Source: Raffaelea ambrosiae (Eukaryota > Ascomycota > Sordariomycetes > Ophiostomatales > Ophiostomataceae). Taken from it: a stretch of 64,000 nt of DNA. The stretch lies in the NCBI GenBank assembly GCA_002778195.1, contig PCDI01000012.1:62001-126000 (forward strand). The letters are read 5' to 3'. Below the pieces are notes generated by a model that was not told the DNA's origin, made no database searches, and saw nothing but the letters and a program-made list of their open reading frames with translations. This document shows positions 25,601 through 35,238 of this stretch, one piece after another. How positions within the stretch are numbered: position 1 is the first letter of the stretch; each line of letters begins with the position of its first letter. Made by a program: the position numbers and the translations under genes.

Positions 25601-26517
25601 AGGCCGATGCTCTGTCTTTTGTCACAAGTCGCACCAACCAGGATTCAAAGTCGTCCATGGAGTCCCAGACGAGCTCCGTCGGTGCTGGAGAAGTTGCTCC
25701 GCCTGCCGAATGCACTCAACCATCTGCTGATCCTGAAGAAAAGCCACGTTACGAAGGGGCTGGAAACAAGAGTGACAGCTCGGAAACTTCTCAAGACCGC
25801 CCACGATCAAGAAATTCGTACCGGAAAAAGGAGAAGCGGGGCAGCTCTTCGCATGCGAAGCACATGTCGATTGTCAGGGAAGAGTCAAAAGGCTGCGAAG
25901 AGGCCCCTCAACACGCGCCGCCACCGCCACCACCACAGCAGAAGCAGCAGCAGCAGCAGAAGCAGCAACAACCCGACAACCGGCACCGTACGTCGGCTGG
26001 CCAGCCTCCGTCAGCATCGGGCCGCAGCTCACCAAGCCTCTACTTGCAAGAGGCTAGACGGTCGGTGCCACTGGTCTCCTCTCCGCTGTCCAACGTCATC
26101 CGCTCGGCCAAGGCCAACCAGTCAACACCGAGTCTCGGATCAGCTCCTCACCGGCCTGGCCTCAAGACGTCAACTTCATTCTCGGGCACCGACCCAAGCA
26201 AGTCCCTTCTCTCACGGCCGATCGCGGCGGCCATTGCACCGGCGCATGCTAGACTTCCTGTACAGGAAGCGCACGAGCTGGGCAAGCCCATGGCCAAGAT
26301 GTTGGTCGAGTGCTGCCAGTGCAAGTTCTTCCACGATATGCCTTCGCGAATCTACGAATGCATGGCGCAGCCGGACGCTGTTGTGACAGATCGCGACCTG
26401 GGCGTGTCCGGTGCCATCACCACGATGGTTAAGTGCCCCTGGTGTGCTCACAATATGAGCAGCCGCTGCTGTGCGGGCTATGCTGCTCTCGTGTACTTGA
26501 AGGAGCGTCTGCACTAG
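22615..26517 (+). CDS. Large disordered protein with C-terminal Cys-rich module
   Basis: Model: exon 1 22615-22704 (30 aa, ends LDLEKRYK), intron 22705-23121, exon 2 23122-26517. Total 1161 aa. The join reads EKRYK-LARLQNA, a short helical/coiled start. Residues ~60-1080 are low-complexity Ser/Pro/Gln/Arg with a KKKGKKKKGAAKDK basic patch (near 190), a PAPAPAPAPA run and polyglutamine near 900, and are predicted to be disordered. The only ordered-looking part is residues ~1091-1161: ECCQCKFFHDMPSRIYEC, then VKCPWCAHNMSSRCC and GYAALVYLKERL. This is a conserved-looking module with CCxC, C, CPWC and CC groups that could bind zinc. I have the impression that similar C-termini occur in other Pezizomycotina, but I do not know a named family or function. 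The coding call is strong from the 3.4-kb GC-rich frame. The 417-nt intron is long for this genome. Confidence 0.85.
22975..23062 (+). repeat. CTTTT/CAGCTTTTTCTCT tandem tract inside an intron
   Basis: About seven imperfect copies of a 10-14-bp CAGCTTTTTCTCT-like unit inside the first intron of the 22615 gene, making a very long polypyrimidine tract upstream of its CTGAC branch point (about 23100-23104). Confidence 0.75.
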
Positions 26518-27538
26518 CTTGGCTCACTTCAGGAGCTGCGTGCGACTCAAGCTTTGAGCCATCTCCCTTTTACGAATTGCATGACCTAATCTCTAAATCG
26601 TAATTTCTTTTTGTTGTATTCATCGCGGAGAAAAAAAATTGGGATTTCTTTTGTTTTGGACTTTTCATCATAACTGCGAGTTTTTCATCTGCCATTTCTT
26701 CAGCACACGGCCTTCATTGGCACGCCATTTTTCTTTGTTTTTGAACTGCTCACTGTAACTCACTCACCCATCCTCATCATTTACTTCATGACATGACAAC
26801 TGAAAAAAAAAATAAAAAGATGCAACCAAATGTTGTTATTACCAGTCTTCCCTCTTGTACCGATTCTGGATATTGTGAAAACAATGGATGAAGATGCTAA
26901 ATTTGGTTATGAAAAAGGATCAGCTCCACGCGGCGGGCGTGGATCTGCAGGATGGAGGCGAAAGGCTCCGTCTCACTCCTTTGTCCAACGCGTCGACCTA
27001 TCACTTGTCAGTTGGGCGACTAATTTTGGGGGGTTGCTATGGCGGCTCTGCCTCTCCACGTCGAGATCCCGGAACCAGCTAAGCGGCGTGGAACGGAGGG
27101 TGGCAGGCAGATGGGATCCGGAAGCAGCCGAGAGGGGATCCTCAAGTTGCTCAACACTGTCAGACAGGATGGGTCAGACAGAGTATTGAAGGAAGAAGCG
27201 GCGGACAAGAACAAAAAGGAGGGGGGGGGACAAACAAGGATATAAGAAACAATCATAAAGGTATATTCTACTCTTCTGTCTTCATGTCAATAAAAGCGCC
27301 AGGGTACTGGCATGTCCATCCAAAACATCCCGGCAATGTTCACACGTATTTATCTTTGTCTCGGGTTGTTCTAATCACGTAGTCAATCAAAAAGGGGAGG
27401 AAGAGGCCATACACATGCGAAGAAACAATCCAAAGAAGTGCCAAAAAAAGAAAGAAAAAAAAAATATCCGAGTACACCTCGCCCATGCCGAAACGCTTCA
27501 CATCAAAAATGCTCACGGAAAACAAAATTGCAAATCGA
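26518..27538. other. Intergenic (convergent 3' flanks)
   Basis: 1 kb between two convergent genes. AT-rich 3' flanks, including AATAAAAA near 26810 and AATAAAAG at about 27289, which could serve as poly(A) signals. No gene seen. Confidence 0.55.
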
Positions 27539-28593
27539 TCACGAACGTTGGTAAACAACAATGCCGATGGGAAAGAACTTGTAGTTGTCGTAGGCGACCA
27601 GCTCCGGAAACCAGAGACTGCCACCCTGGTCCCTGGTCATGCCCTCGACCTTTTTTGTTAGAAGACAAATAAAAAACAAAAGACAAAAAGAAAACAAATA
27701 AAGACACAAGACGCACAAAACGGCAAAACGAAAGCAGGGAGAGAGAAAATAGAAAACCATACCACATCATAGCCAGGATCGGCCTGCCGTCGGTCGCGGT
27801 CCGCTCGATAGAGAGGCTGTGCCTTTTGATGGGTGCTCAGGCAGAGAATGAGAACGTGCACGTCAGATTCGTTGTCGATGTTTTTGGCGTAGAAATCGGC
27901 CTCTAGAGGGGGGCGGGGGGGTCAGTCTTTGGGGTGGTCAGGTTTGAGGTTTTTTTTTTTCTGCTTTCTCTTTTTTCTTCTCCTTCTTCTCGTGGAGATG
28001 CCTTCCGACGTACTGGATGAGATGGGTGAAGTGTAGATGCCTCGGCCGAACATGCACTTGGGGGCTGGTCCGAATGTCAGTATATGGAAATCTCTCTCTC
28101 TCTCGTCATCTGCCTCGCTTTGCGGTCGTCAACTTACAAGCCGTCTTGACGCTGAACCGCCCCTTGCGGAGAATTCTGCACAAGCTGCACTCGTCGGATG
28201 GACACTTATGAGTCTCGTAGCTCTCGCCCAGGTTGCAGGCCCTCCGGGTGCCGTGGAAGACCATCTTGTACCGGGACCTGCGGGAAAGAGGTTGTTCGTC
28301 AGAGAAACGCAGCCCAGAAGTACAACACACACACACGCAAGGGCACTACTTACAAGGAATCCGACGTCCACGCGGTGTCGAACAGATACAGATTTTTCAT
28401 AGTACCCGTCTTGCCATAGTGCTGCCAGCCTTGGTTAAATTTCGCCTTGACATTTGAATATGCACTGCTGTCTTTTTCCATTAGGTTCAGCTGTAAGAAG
28501 CGTCAGTACGCGTAGCCCTGAAGAAAACTGTAGCACGCTACTGAATGAAGGAGAAGGGATGCAGCAAAGTGCCCAACCTACATGGCGGCCCAT
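27539..28593 (-). CDS. PARP-like ADP-ribosyltransferase, copy A
   Basis: Predicted mono- or poly-ADP-ribosyltransferase (ARTD/PARP fold): transfers ADP-ribose from NAD+. Reconstructed on the minus strand: exons 28593-28582, 28490-28354, 28277-28138, 28064-28014, 27902-27763 and 27649-27539 (196 aa). All introns are GT-AG, several with CTAAC/CTGAC branch points, and all phases agree. Triad: H58 in VFHGTRRAC, Y107 in FGRGIY, E176 in LWFPELVAY. A C-x4-C-x2-C motif (C75, C80, C83, in ECSLC) lies between H and Y. The downstream SSKADFYAKN matches the PARP serine/lysine strand. It is a stand-alone catalytic domain with no WGR, BRCT or zinc-finger partner. Exons of 51 and 140 nt equal those of copy B at 30045-31264, so the pair arose by duplication; copy A lacks one intron of B. 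The 12-nt first exon is provisional (MGRH); an internal ATG in exon 2 is an alternative. The family is recognised by motif; targets are unknown. Confidence 0.85.
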
Positions 28594-30044
28594 TTTTGCT
28601 GTGTGGCATGGAACTTGGGGCTGTGGTTCAGGCAGAGAGGGGGCCAAGAAGATATTGAATGAGAATAGAGAGAGAGAGAAGCAACATGTCTTTGAAAAAG
28701 AAAGTGCCTGTGTGTCTGTCTATTTTTTTTTTGTTGTTTTATCAAAAGGCTCTCTCTTTGTATGTTTCTTCTTATGCTTCGCGGTGTTGTGGTCTCAAGT
28801 TGCTAGTGAGAACTGTCGTCAAACAAACAAAAGAAAAGAGAGAGGAAGAAAAGACAGTAAGAAGGAAAGAAAGAGAAGAAAAGAAAAGAAAAAAAAAAAG
28901 ACCGAAAAGGTGTCCCTGAGGGCGAGGAAGCAGCTTGGGGCCAAGAAAGTGCAATATTCTACTGGACAACTCGGGTGCTTGTGGTGGAAAGGCTGAAACA
29001 GACTGGGCAGACTGGACTCCATCCCCTTGCCAGGTCGGCCTATCTTACCACTGCCTAGGCAGACAGCTTTGTTTTCTCCACCCCCCCCCCCCCCCCTTTT
29101 CAGTTGACCACTCCCACTTACACCGCACAGTCTCCAAAAGCTCGAAAAGGGGAACGGCTGGCCGGGCTTGAAAGATGGACAGGAAACAAAACAACAACAA
29201 AGCCGGCCACGCAACGCAATGGGATTGGAGAGACACGTTCTTGCGGAGGCCCCGGAAGGAGCGAGAGACAGGCGAGCCCCCCTGCACTTGTCGGCACAGG
29301 CCATGTAGTTAGTTGCACTCGTTTCCAGTGTGTTTGTCTGCACACAGTGCCTGTTCAGTCCCCGGGAACAGACAAGGCTGAGGTGGATCGTTTGCTGGCT
29401 CGCTGAGACGGATGCCAAATAGGCGGCCTGGTAGGCCTAGGCCGAGAGAGAGAGAGAGAGATATTGGGTGAGAGGTCAATAAGGGGATAAATTCAATAAA
29501 AGAAAAGCCAAATGCAGAACAGCACAAGCAAAGGCGAGCGTAGTGGCCAGACGTGCAATAGCTGCCCAACGTGTTGGGCGCACGGCATGTCCCACCACCC
29601 CGAGAAAAAGTCCTACGGGGCTCGTACTTTTGCAACAAGTCGCAGACGACGGACAAGAATGGCGGCCTGCCTTTGCTCTGATGTCTTTTTTTTGCCACCA
29701 GACAGCCTTGCTGAAATAGCAGCCAACGTGGGCATAGCCAGGTGGCCCAGACAGACATAACTGGGAGAAGGAGGCTCTGTCCTGGTATTGTTTCTGGAAT
29801 GTAGTCTGTATTTGGCGTAGAACGCGTTGCATATGGTCCTATCAAAAACAAAAGAAGAAAAAATGGAGGGAAACCCCCCCTTCCCCCCGACCGCTACTTG
29901 CTACGCCAATGGCTGAGATGTTCTGTTGGGCAAGAAAAAACAGAGGCTTGTATACCCAAAGCAAAGCTGAAGCCCCAACCCCGACCCAAACCAGGAAAAG
30001 GAAGCCAATTCCTCTAAATACAAGAACAAAAAAAAAAACAACAA
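28594..30044. other. Intergenic between the PARP-like copies
   Basis: 1.45 kb. It holds a C19-like homopolymer at about 29080-29097, a (GA)n run near 29444-29462 and A-rich tracts. I looked for a third PARP-like copy on the minus strand (FHGTR, GIY or FPE motifs) and saw none. Confidence 0.55.
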
Positions 30045-31264
30045 TCACGGCTTCCAGCCTTCGCGCGAATACATCACCACGCCGATGGGAACAATGGCGT
30101 CCTCACGGTAGACGGCAATTTCGGGAAACTGCAAATTGCCGCCCTGGTCTAGGGTGAGGCCTTCGACCTGCACGTCGTGTGTCAGCTTGTCTTGGACCAT
30201 ACTCCAATCCATACAAAGAGAGAGAGAGGGGGACAGTACCGCATTGTATCCATTGTCTGGTGCTGAACGCCTGTACTGGGGCTTGCGTATCGGCTGGGCG
30301 CGGTTGCAGACGACGCGGCAGAGCAGGATGGCGTGCTGCTTGGAGTGGACGTGGTGGTTTCTGGCGTAGTGATCGGCCTCTGTGGAAGACCGTGTTAGCA
30401 TCGTTGTCCCTCGGGAGAGACGTTCGGGGTAGGGGGGCTGTTGTGACGGACTGGACGATACGGGCGTCACATAGATGCCTTTTCCCAGCAGCCCGTAGGC
30501 ATCTACAAGAAAGAAGAAGAAACAAGCGTTAGAAAAAAAGACACAAAGACGCAAAGACGCAAAGACGCAAAGACGCAAAGACACACAGACACACACAGCG
30601 CGTCGTCTTGCGTGTGCACAACGTGTCCGCCTGGCTTGCTTGGAGAACGCACTCGCTGCCTCAATCTTGAAGGACTCGCGCAGGATGCAGCAGAGACTGC
30701 ATTCCGGGTCGATGCAGGGCGTCCTGTTGCCGTTCTGGCCGATGCGGCAGGCCCGCCTCGTACCATGGAACAGAATGACGGCCGACTTTTCATCCCTGCC
30801 GAGCAGAGACCGTTAGCACGCAGTCCACGAAAAGAAAAAATAATAAAAAAGAAAAAGCAAGTGCTTCTCCTCCCCTCCTGGCGACCTACTCCTCCGAGAT
30901 GGGCGGCAGATGGCCGCATTTGGCCTTGAGCCAGGCGGTCTTGTCTGCGTTGAGCAGGTAGAGAGCCTTCATTTCTGCTGTCTTGTCTTCGTGCTTCCAT
31001 CCCTCGTCAAACTGGTCCTTGACTGTGTTTCCAAGGTTAGTCACGACTTTTTTTTTCAGACACATCCCTTGGTCTCTGCGGCCGTTGCTCTCGGCTGGAT
31101 CTCTCACCAGTATTGAACATCTTCTGGGACCTTCGGACGTAGATAAGTTCCTAGGATTCAGAAGAGTTAAAGAGAGAAAGATCTTTGCTAATGCCAAATC
31201 AAGAGGGGGGGTTGCCAAAGAGTCATACTGCTGGAGGAGGAAAATTTGTTGGCTGAGATTCCAT
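30045..31264 (-). CDS. PARP-like ADP-ribosyltransferase, copy B
   Basis: Second ADP-ribosyltransferase of the PARP fold. Seven minus-strand exons: 31264-31229, 31150-31108, 31022-30890, 30795-30653, 30502-30452, 30379-30240 and 30167-30045 (222 aa, 669 nt). Triad: H81 in ILFHGTRRAC, Y129 in LGKGIY, E198 in LQFPEIAVY, followed by EDAIVPIGVVMY like the last PARP strands. C87, C98, C103 and C106 form a possible zinc site (PECSLC). The N-terminal ~70 residues (VKDQFDEGWKHEDKT, KALYLLN) match copy A's start. Intron 5 uses the weak donor GTCCGT, but the same position in copy A has GTACGT and both joins give SSKAD. The ATG sits in a good context (GCCATGG). No other domain is attached. The paired glycohydrolase gene lies 1.9 kb upstream on the same strand. 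Biological role unknown; chromatin, NAD+ metabolism and self/non-self responses are all possible. Confidence 0.88.
30539..30582. repeat. (GACGCAAA)n 8-bp tandem repeat in an intron
   Basis: Four to five copies of GACGCAAA (plus-strand orientation) followed by a (CACA)n tract, all inside intron 4 of PARP-like copy B. No counterpart is seen in copy A. Confidence 0.85.
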
Positions 31265-33189
31265 GGCGAAACTAGGAAAGAAACTGCTAAAGAGCCCCCT
31301 CCCCTATTGTTGTTGACTTGGTGATAGTTCAAACAACAGGCTTGTTGCTGCGTTTCCGTGTTTCCTCTGCAGGCGTCAAGCATCCAAGATGTGGATAGAT
31401 GTGTGTGTGTTTGTGTGTGGCTGGGTGGGTTGCCGTGTGAGAGAGCCCGCGGAGCGTTTTCTTTTCTTTTCTATTTTATCTTTTCTTTTCTTCCCAGGAC
31501 TCCACAAAGACATCTATAAGAATCAGCCTAGTCCGGCATCCAAGAGGGGACCGCTTCACTTATATGCAATGGAGAACTAGCCAAAAGGAGCCATTTTTTC
31601 GTCAGTCACCGCAATGGGTGCGGCTGCTGTCCATAGGCAGACAGGAAAGGCGACGAGCAGCCCGGGCCGAGCGATTGGGATGCTTCAGCATGAGAATACG
31701 CAGGCGCCCCCCGCCCCCCCCCTCCCAAAAAAAAGGCAGCCCCGGAAGTGGAAGCGAGTCGAAGATAGGCGTGACTAGCCGCTCTCTCGCTCACTTTTTC
31801 CAGGCCTTATCCCCTCAGCCTTCCCTTCACCACTGCCACAGAGAGCAAGCATATGGAGTGGCCCTATTCTGACACGAGGCAGAATGCAGTCCCAACGCCA
31901 CGATCTCGTGCCTGTGAGGGCTCGTGATGATCTTAACTTCTGTTCTCTTCCGCCTTTTCTGATTCTTCTACCCAATTCGGTCTACGGCAAGGTTGCTTGT
32001 TACTCTGGTATGCCGTTCTGGGCCTAGGAAACTTGCCGTAGAATTCGTACAGTGCATCGTTGCGAGGCTCGGGTGAAGTGGTTGGCAGGGATTGATACAG
32101 GAGCATGGTTAGGCATCATCAACAGGCCAGGAAAAGGACAGCACATCTGCATGGCAAGCAAGCGAACCGAGACGACCGTTCTGGCAGTCACCTGCTTTAC
32201 CGGGGCCCATAGAATGCCGAGTGCGATGAAGGGGGGACAGGAGGAAAAATACCGCGCTGGGAACCCCCCGGTCAAAGGTAAGACGCAAGTTTAGCCAACC
32301 AAAAAAAAAAAGAAAAACGCGTGGTGGCCAAGAGAGGTGGCCTAGAGGCCCAGATGGACATGGGCTAGAAAGTTGCCCTCCCTTCCCTCCACCCGAAACG
32401 ACCATGGCATTGTCACATGCCAGACAATGTGCATGGTCTCGTGGCTGTCCCTTTCACCACTGGCTATGTGGAGGTTGAAAGCGGCCAAGACCGCGGAATC
32501 ACCTTCCCCCATGGACACGTACGATGGACAGCCCGGATGCAGGGGAGAAAGGGGGAGCCAGCCAGGCTGCGGGCATGGATGCAAAGCGAATGCAAGCGCA
32601 AGGTGAACAGAGGGCCCGCAGCCAATCGGATTCCTCCTGGGCAGAAAAATTGGGGGGATCCGATCCTAGACGGGCAGAAAGAAGTGCAGAAACAACGGCA
32701 GGCAAGAAAAAAGGAAGGATGAAGGGACGAATACAAGGAAGACGAAGCCTGGGCTCATGCCATGCAATGTACTTATGTAGCAGGCGCTTCGCTAGGTGCG
32801 TCGTGGAATTGTGGAAATGTGCACTTTGTGCATGGCAGTGTGGCTCTCGTATCTATTAGAGCATGTGGTGGGCGTGGACAAGGCTGTGATGCAAGAGTGA
32901 CGGGAGAAAAGAGTGGGTCCGGTCGATCAGTGCAAAACGATGTGATGGAAAAGAAGAACTAGATAAACTCGATAAAAGGGAAAATAAGAGAAAAAAAAGG
33001 AAAAAAGAAAAAAAAAATCACGAGAACGGAAACAAGTCGAACGAAGAAGAGAAAGTGAGGAGGAACACGTAGCCCCCCCCCCCTCCAAAAAGAAACACGG
33101 CCCAAGTGAGCCAATCATATATCGTCAATCCGTAGCCTCGTCTCACACACAGAATGCAGCCGGCGATCCCTCTTCTCACTAGCTTGTAG
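31265..33189. other. Intergenic between PARP-like copy B and PARG
   Basis: 1.9 kb with no supportable gene. The last 250 bp (about 32940-33189) are A-rich on the plus strand, fitting the 3' flank of the PARG gene. Confidence 0.5.
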
Positions 33190-35238
33190 CTACACCCTCT
33201 GGCCATGCAGCACGCGGCGAAAAATGCCAAAATTGCTCCCGTCCGCTGCGTTGGCCCGCCTGTTGCCGCTGTAGACGGCAAAGATCACGTCGCTCCACCA
33301 GTTGCCGGCAAACTCGTCCTCGCGCAGCACCTCCAGCCAGCAGTGGGCCACGTCCTCGGGCGGGTTGCCAAACACGCCGCAGCCCAGCGCGCCCAGCACC
33401 AGCTGGTGGTGGCCGTTCGCTGCGGCCATGCGCAGAGTCAGGCGCATCTTGGCCTTGGTCAGGTCGCGGTCGTAGTCGCGCGCAAAGATGGCCTTTTCGC
33501 GGATCCGAGGAGGCGCCGGCGTCCGTGGCGGGCGTCCCGCATGGGACGCAAAGGGGGGCATGGTGCGCCAGCTGAAACCGCCGCCGCCGCCGCCGGGCGT
33601 AGCCGTAGAGGGCCCGGGGTGAGAAGGAGAAGGAGGAGATGATGCGCGAGGCCGCACCGGTGGCTCCGACGAGGTCACGTCACCGTAGGGCGGCTGCGAG
33701 GCATCGCCGATGTAGGGTGACGACCGGGGGCCGTCCACGGTGACGATGCGTGGCGAATTCCGAGGAGGACCGTCGGGATCGTCGTCGGCCATCTCGACGC
33801 TGTGGCAGCGCGGCTTCGCATGCGCACGACCGTCCATGCCACCGCCATCGCCGCCATCGCCGCCGCCGAAGCTGTGCAAACTGCCATGACTGCGACTGCG
33901 GCGATGGTTGCTGCCCGGATCACCGTGGTCGCCGGAGCGACTGTTGTCCCAGTGGCTGTCGTCGAGGTCAGCGCGCTCGTGCTGCCCACCGCTTGCGGGA
34001 ATCTCGGCGTCGTCGTGGGACCCGTGCCAGGGCCCCCCGTCTCCCCCTTCTTCACCCCCTGGATCTCCTCGTGCTCGGCCCCAGCCGTGGTCGTCCTCGC
34101 TGCCTTCCGCGTCTTCCTCTTCGTTCCACCCTCGGTCGCCTTGCCAGCAAGGACGCGGGGGGCGAGAGCCACGACCACCGCCCTCGGCGACCATCCGGAT
34201 CTCGACCGGGGGCCCCTTGATGGCGGCGACGGTGACACAGCTGATCTCGGGCAAGAAGTCGACGGGGACGGACGGGACCATCAGCCTGTGGCCCGAGGGC
34301 CTGTCGTGGCGGATGACCAGCACGTAGGGGCTGTATAGGATCGCGTTGCCGGCGAGCGGGTAGTCCTTGCGGTGCAGGCTCAGCGCCAGCGAGCTGCGGT
34401 AGCACAGGGCCTCCTCCTGGGCCATGGCGCCGTTGCGCCAGCCGCCGCCGGGCGAGTGGCGGTTGGCAAAGTTGACGACCAGGGGCCGCGTGTTGACGCG
34501 CAGCCGCGTGACCGGTGCGACGTGGCGCCTGATCTCGGCGAGGTGGACGGCCGCGTTGAGCGTGTCCGCGTCGACGACGCGGATCGTGGCCGGCCGCGGG
34601 AAGCACGGACACCGGTCGGGGTGCAGGCGCGGCAGGATGTCGAGGGTGATCTTGACAGCCTCCTGCGCCTCCTTCTCGCGGCCCAGCTGCTGCAGCACCT
34701 TCGGCAGCACCGTCAGCGTCTCCTGCGCGACGTCCTGGAGCATCTCGCGCTGGCCCATGGGGTAGCTGGCCGGCGGCGGGACCATGGTGGTGTGGCTGCT
34801 GACGTTGTCGTAGCTATTTGGACGGCGGTAGGAGGGGGGGACTCCGCCACTAGAATACCTGCCATAAGGGAAGGCAGGGCCATGTCCTCCTCCTCTTCCT
34901 CCTCCGCCACGTCCACCTCCTTGTCTGTCCTGGCTGGGTGCTCGGGATACTCGCGACCCTGCCTGGCTGTCGCCAACAACACTGGCCGCCATCGCCGCGG
35001 CCGCAGAAAGGAGCATGTCGGCCGTGGACAGCGGCGGCGGTCTGCAGTCAATGACCGAGCGCTGTTCCATCTTGGGCTGCTTGGTCACGCGGCTGCGCTC
35101 TCTGGATCTGTCTCTGGATCTGTCTCTGGACTTGTCTCTGGACTTGTGGCTTGACCTGTGAGTCTGTCTGTCACTTGGCCTGCCCGGTCTGTTGTGTTTA
35201 CCGCCGTAGAGCCTGTTGTCCTTGGCGTGCTTCTTCAT
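33190..35238 (-). CDS. Microbial-type poly(ADP-ribose) glycohydrolase (DUF2263/TIGR02452)
   Basis: Hydrolyses ADP-ribose chains with a macrodomain-like fold. A single open frame of 682 aa from ATG at 35238; the frame continues upstream but has no other ATG before the gap. The N-terminus (about 29-50) has SRDKSRDRSRDRSRERSR repeats, an RS-like basic tract suggesting a nuclear location, then Gly/Arg-rich linkers. The helix-rich MLQDVAQETLTVLPKVLQQL (near 167) starts the PARG region. LVVNFANRHSPGGGWRNGAM then AQEE carries the signature GGG-x7-QEE (G264-G266, Q274-E276) with both catalytic Glu candidates. The fold resumes near residue 580 (KAIFARDYDR) and ends with VLGALGCGVFGNPPEDVA and the strand DVIFAVY. 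Residues ~351-579 are a ~229-residue Gly/Asp/Ser/Pro-rich insert. The likely partner of the two PARP-like genes immediately downstream on the same strand. Confidence 0.92.
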   Translation of the reverse strand: MKKHAKDNRLYGGKHNRPGRPSDRQTHRSSHKSRDKSRDRSRDRSRERSRVTKQPKMEQRSVIDCRPPPLSTADMLLSAAAAMAASVVGDSQAGSRVSRAPSQDRQGGGRGGGGRGGGHGPAFPYGRYSSGGVPPSYRRPNSYDNVSSHTTMVPPPASYPMGQREMLQDVAQETLTVLPKVLQQLGREKEAQEAVKITLDILPRLHPDRCPCFPRPATIRVVDADTLNAAVHLAEIRRHVAPVTRLRVNTRPLVVNFANRHSPGGGWRNGAMAQEEALCYRSSLALSLHRKDYPLAGNAILYSPYVLVIRHDRPSGHRLMVPSVPVDFLPEISCVTVAAIKGPPVEIRMVAEGGGRGSRPPRPCWQGDRGWNEEEDAEGSEDDHGWGRARGDPGGEEGGDGGPWHGSHDDAEIPASGGQHERADLDDSHWDNSRSGDHGDPGSNHRRSRSHGSLHSFGGGDGGDGGGMDGRAHAKPRCHSVEMADDDPDGPPRNSPRIVTVDGPRSSPYIGDASQPPYGDVTSSEPPVRPRASSPPSPSHPGPSTATPGGGGGGFSWRTMPPFASHAGRPPRTPAPPRIREKAIFARDYDRDLTKAKMRLTLRMAAANGHHQLVLGALGCGVFGNPPEDVAHCWLEVLREDEFAGNWWSDVIFAVYSGNRRANAADGSNFGIFRRVLHGQRV

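Noticed and set aside
28594..30044. Possible third PARP-like copy between A and B
   Set aside because: Looked for HGTR, GxGIY and FPE motifs in minus-strand frames and found none; the repeats and C-run look non-coding.
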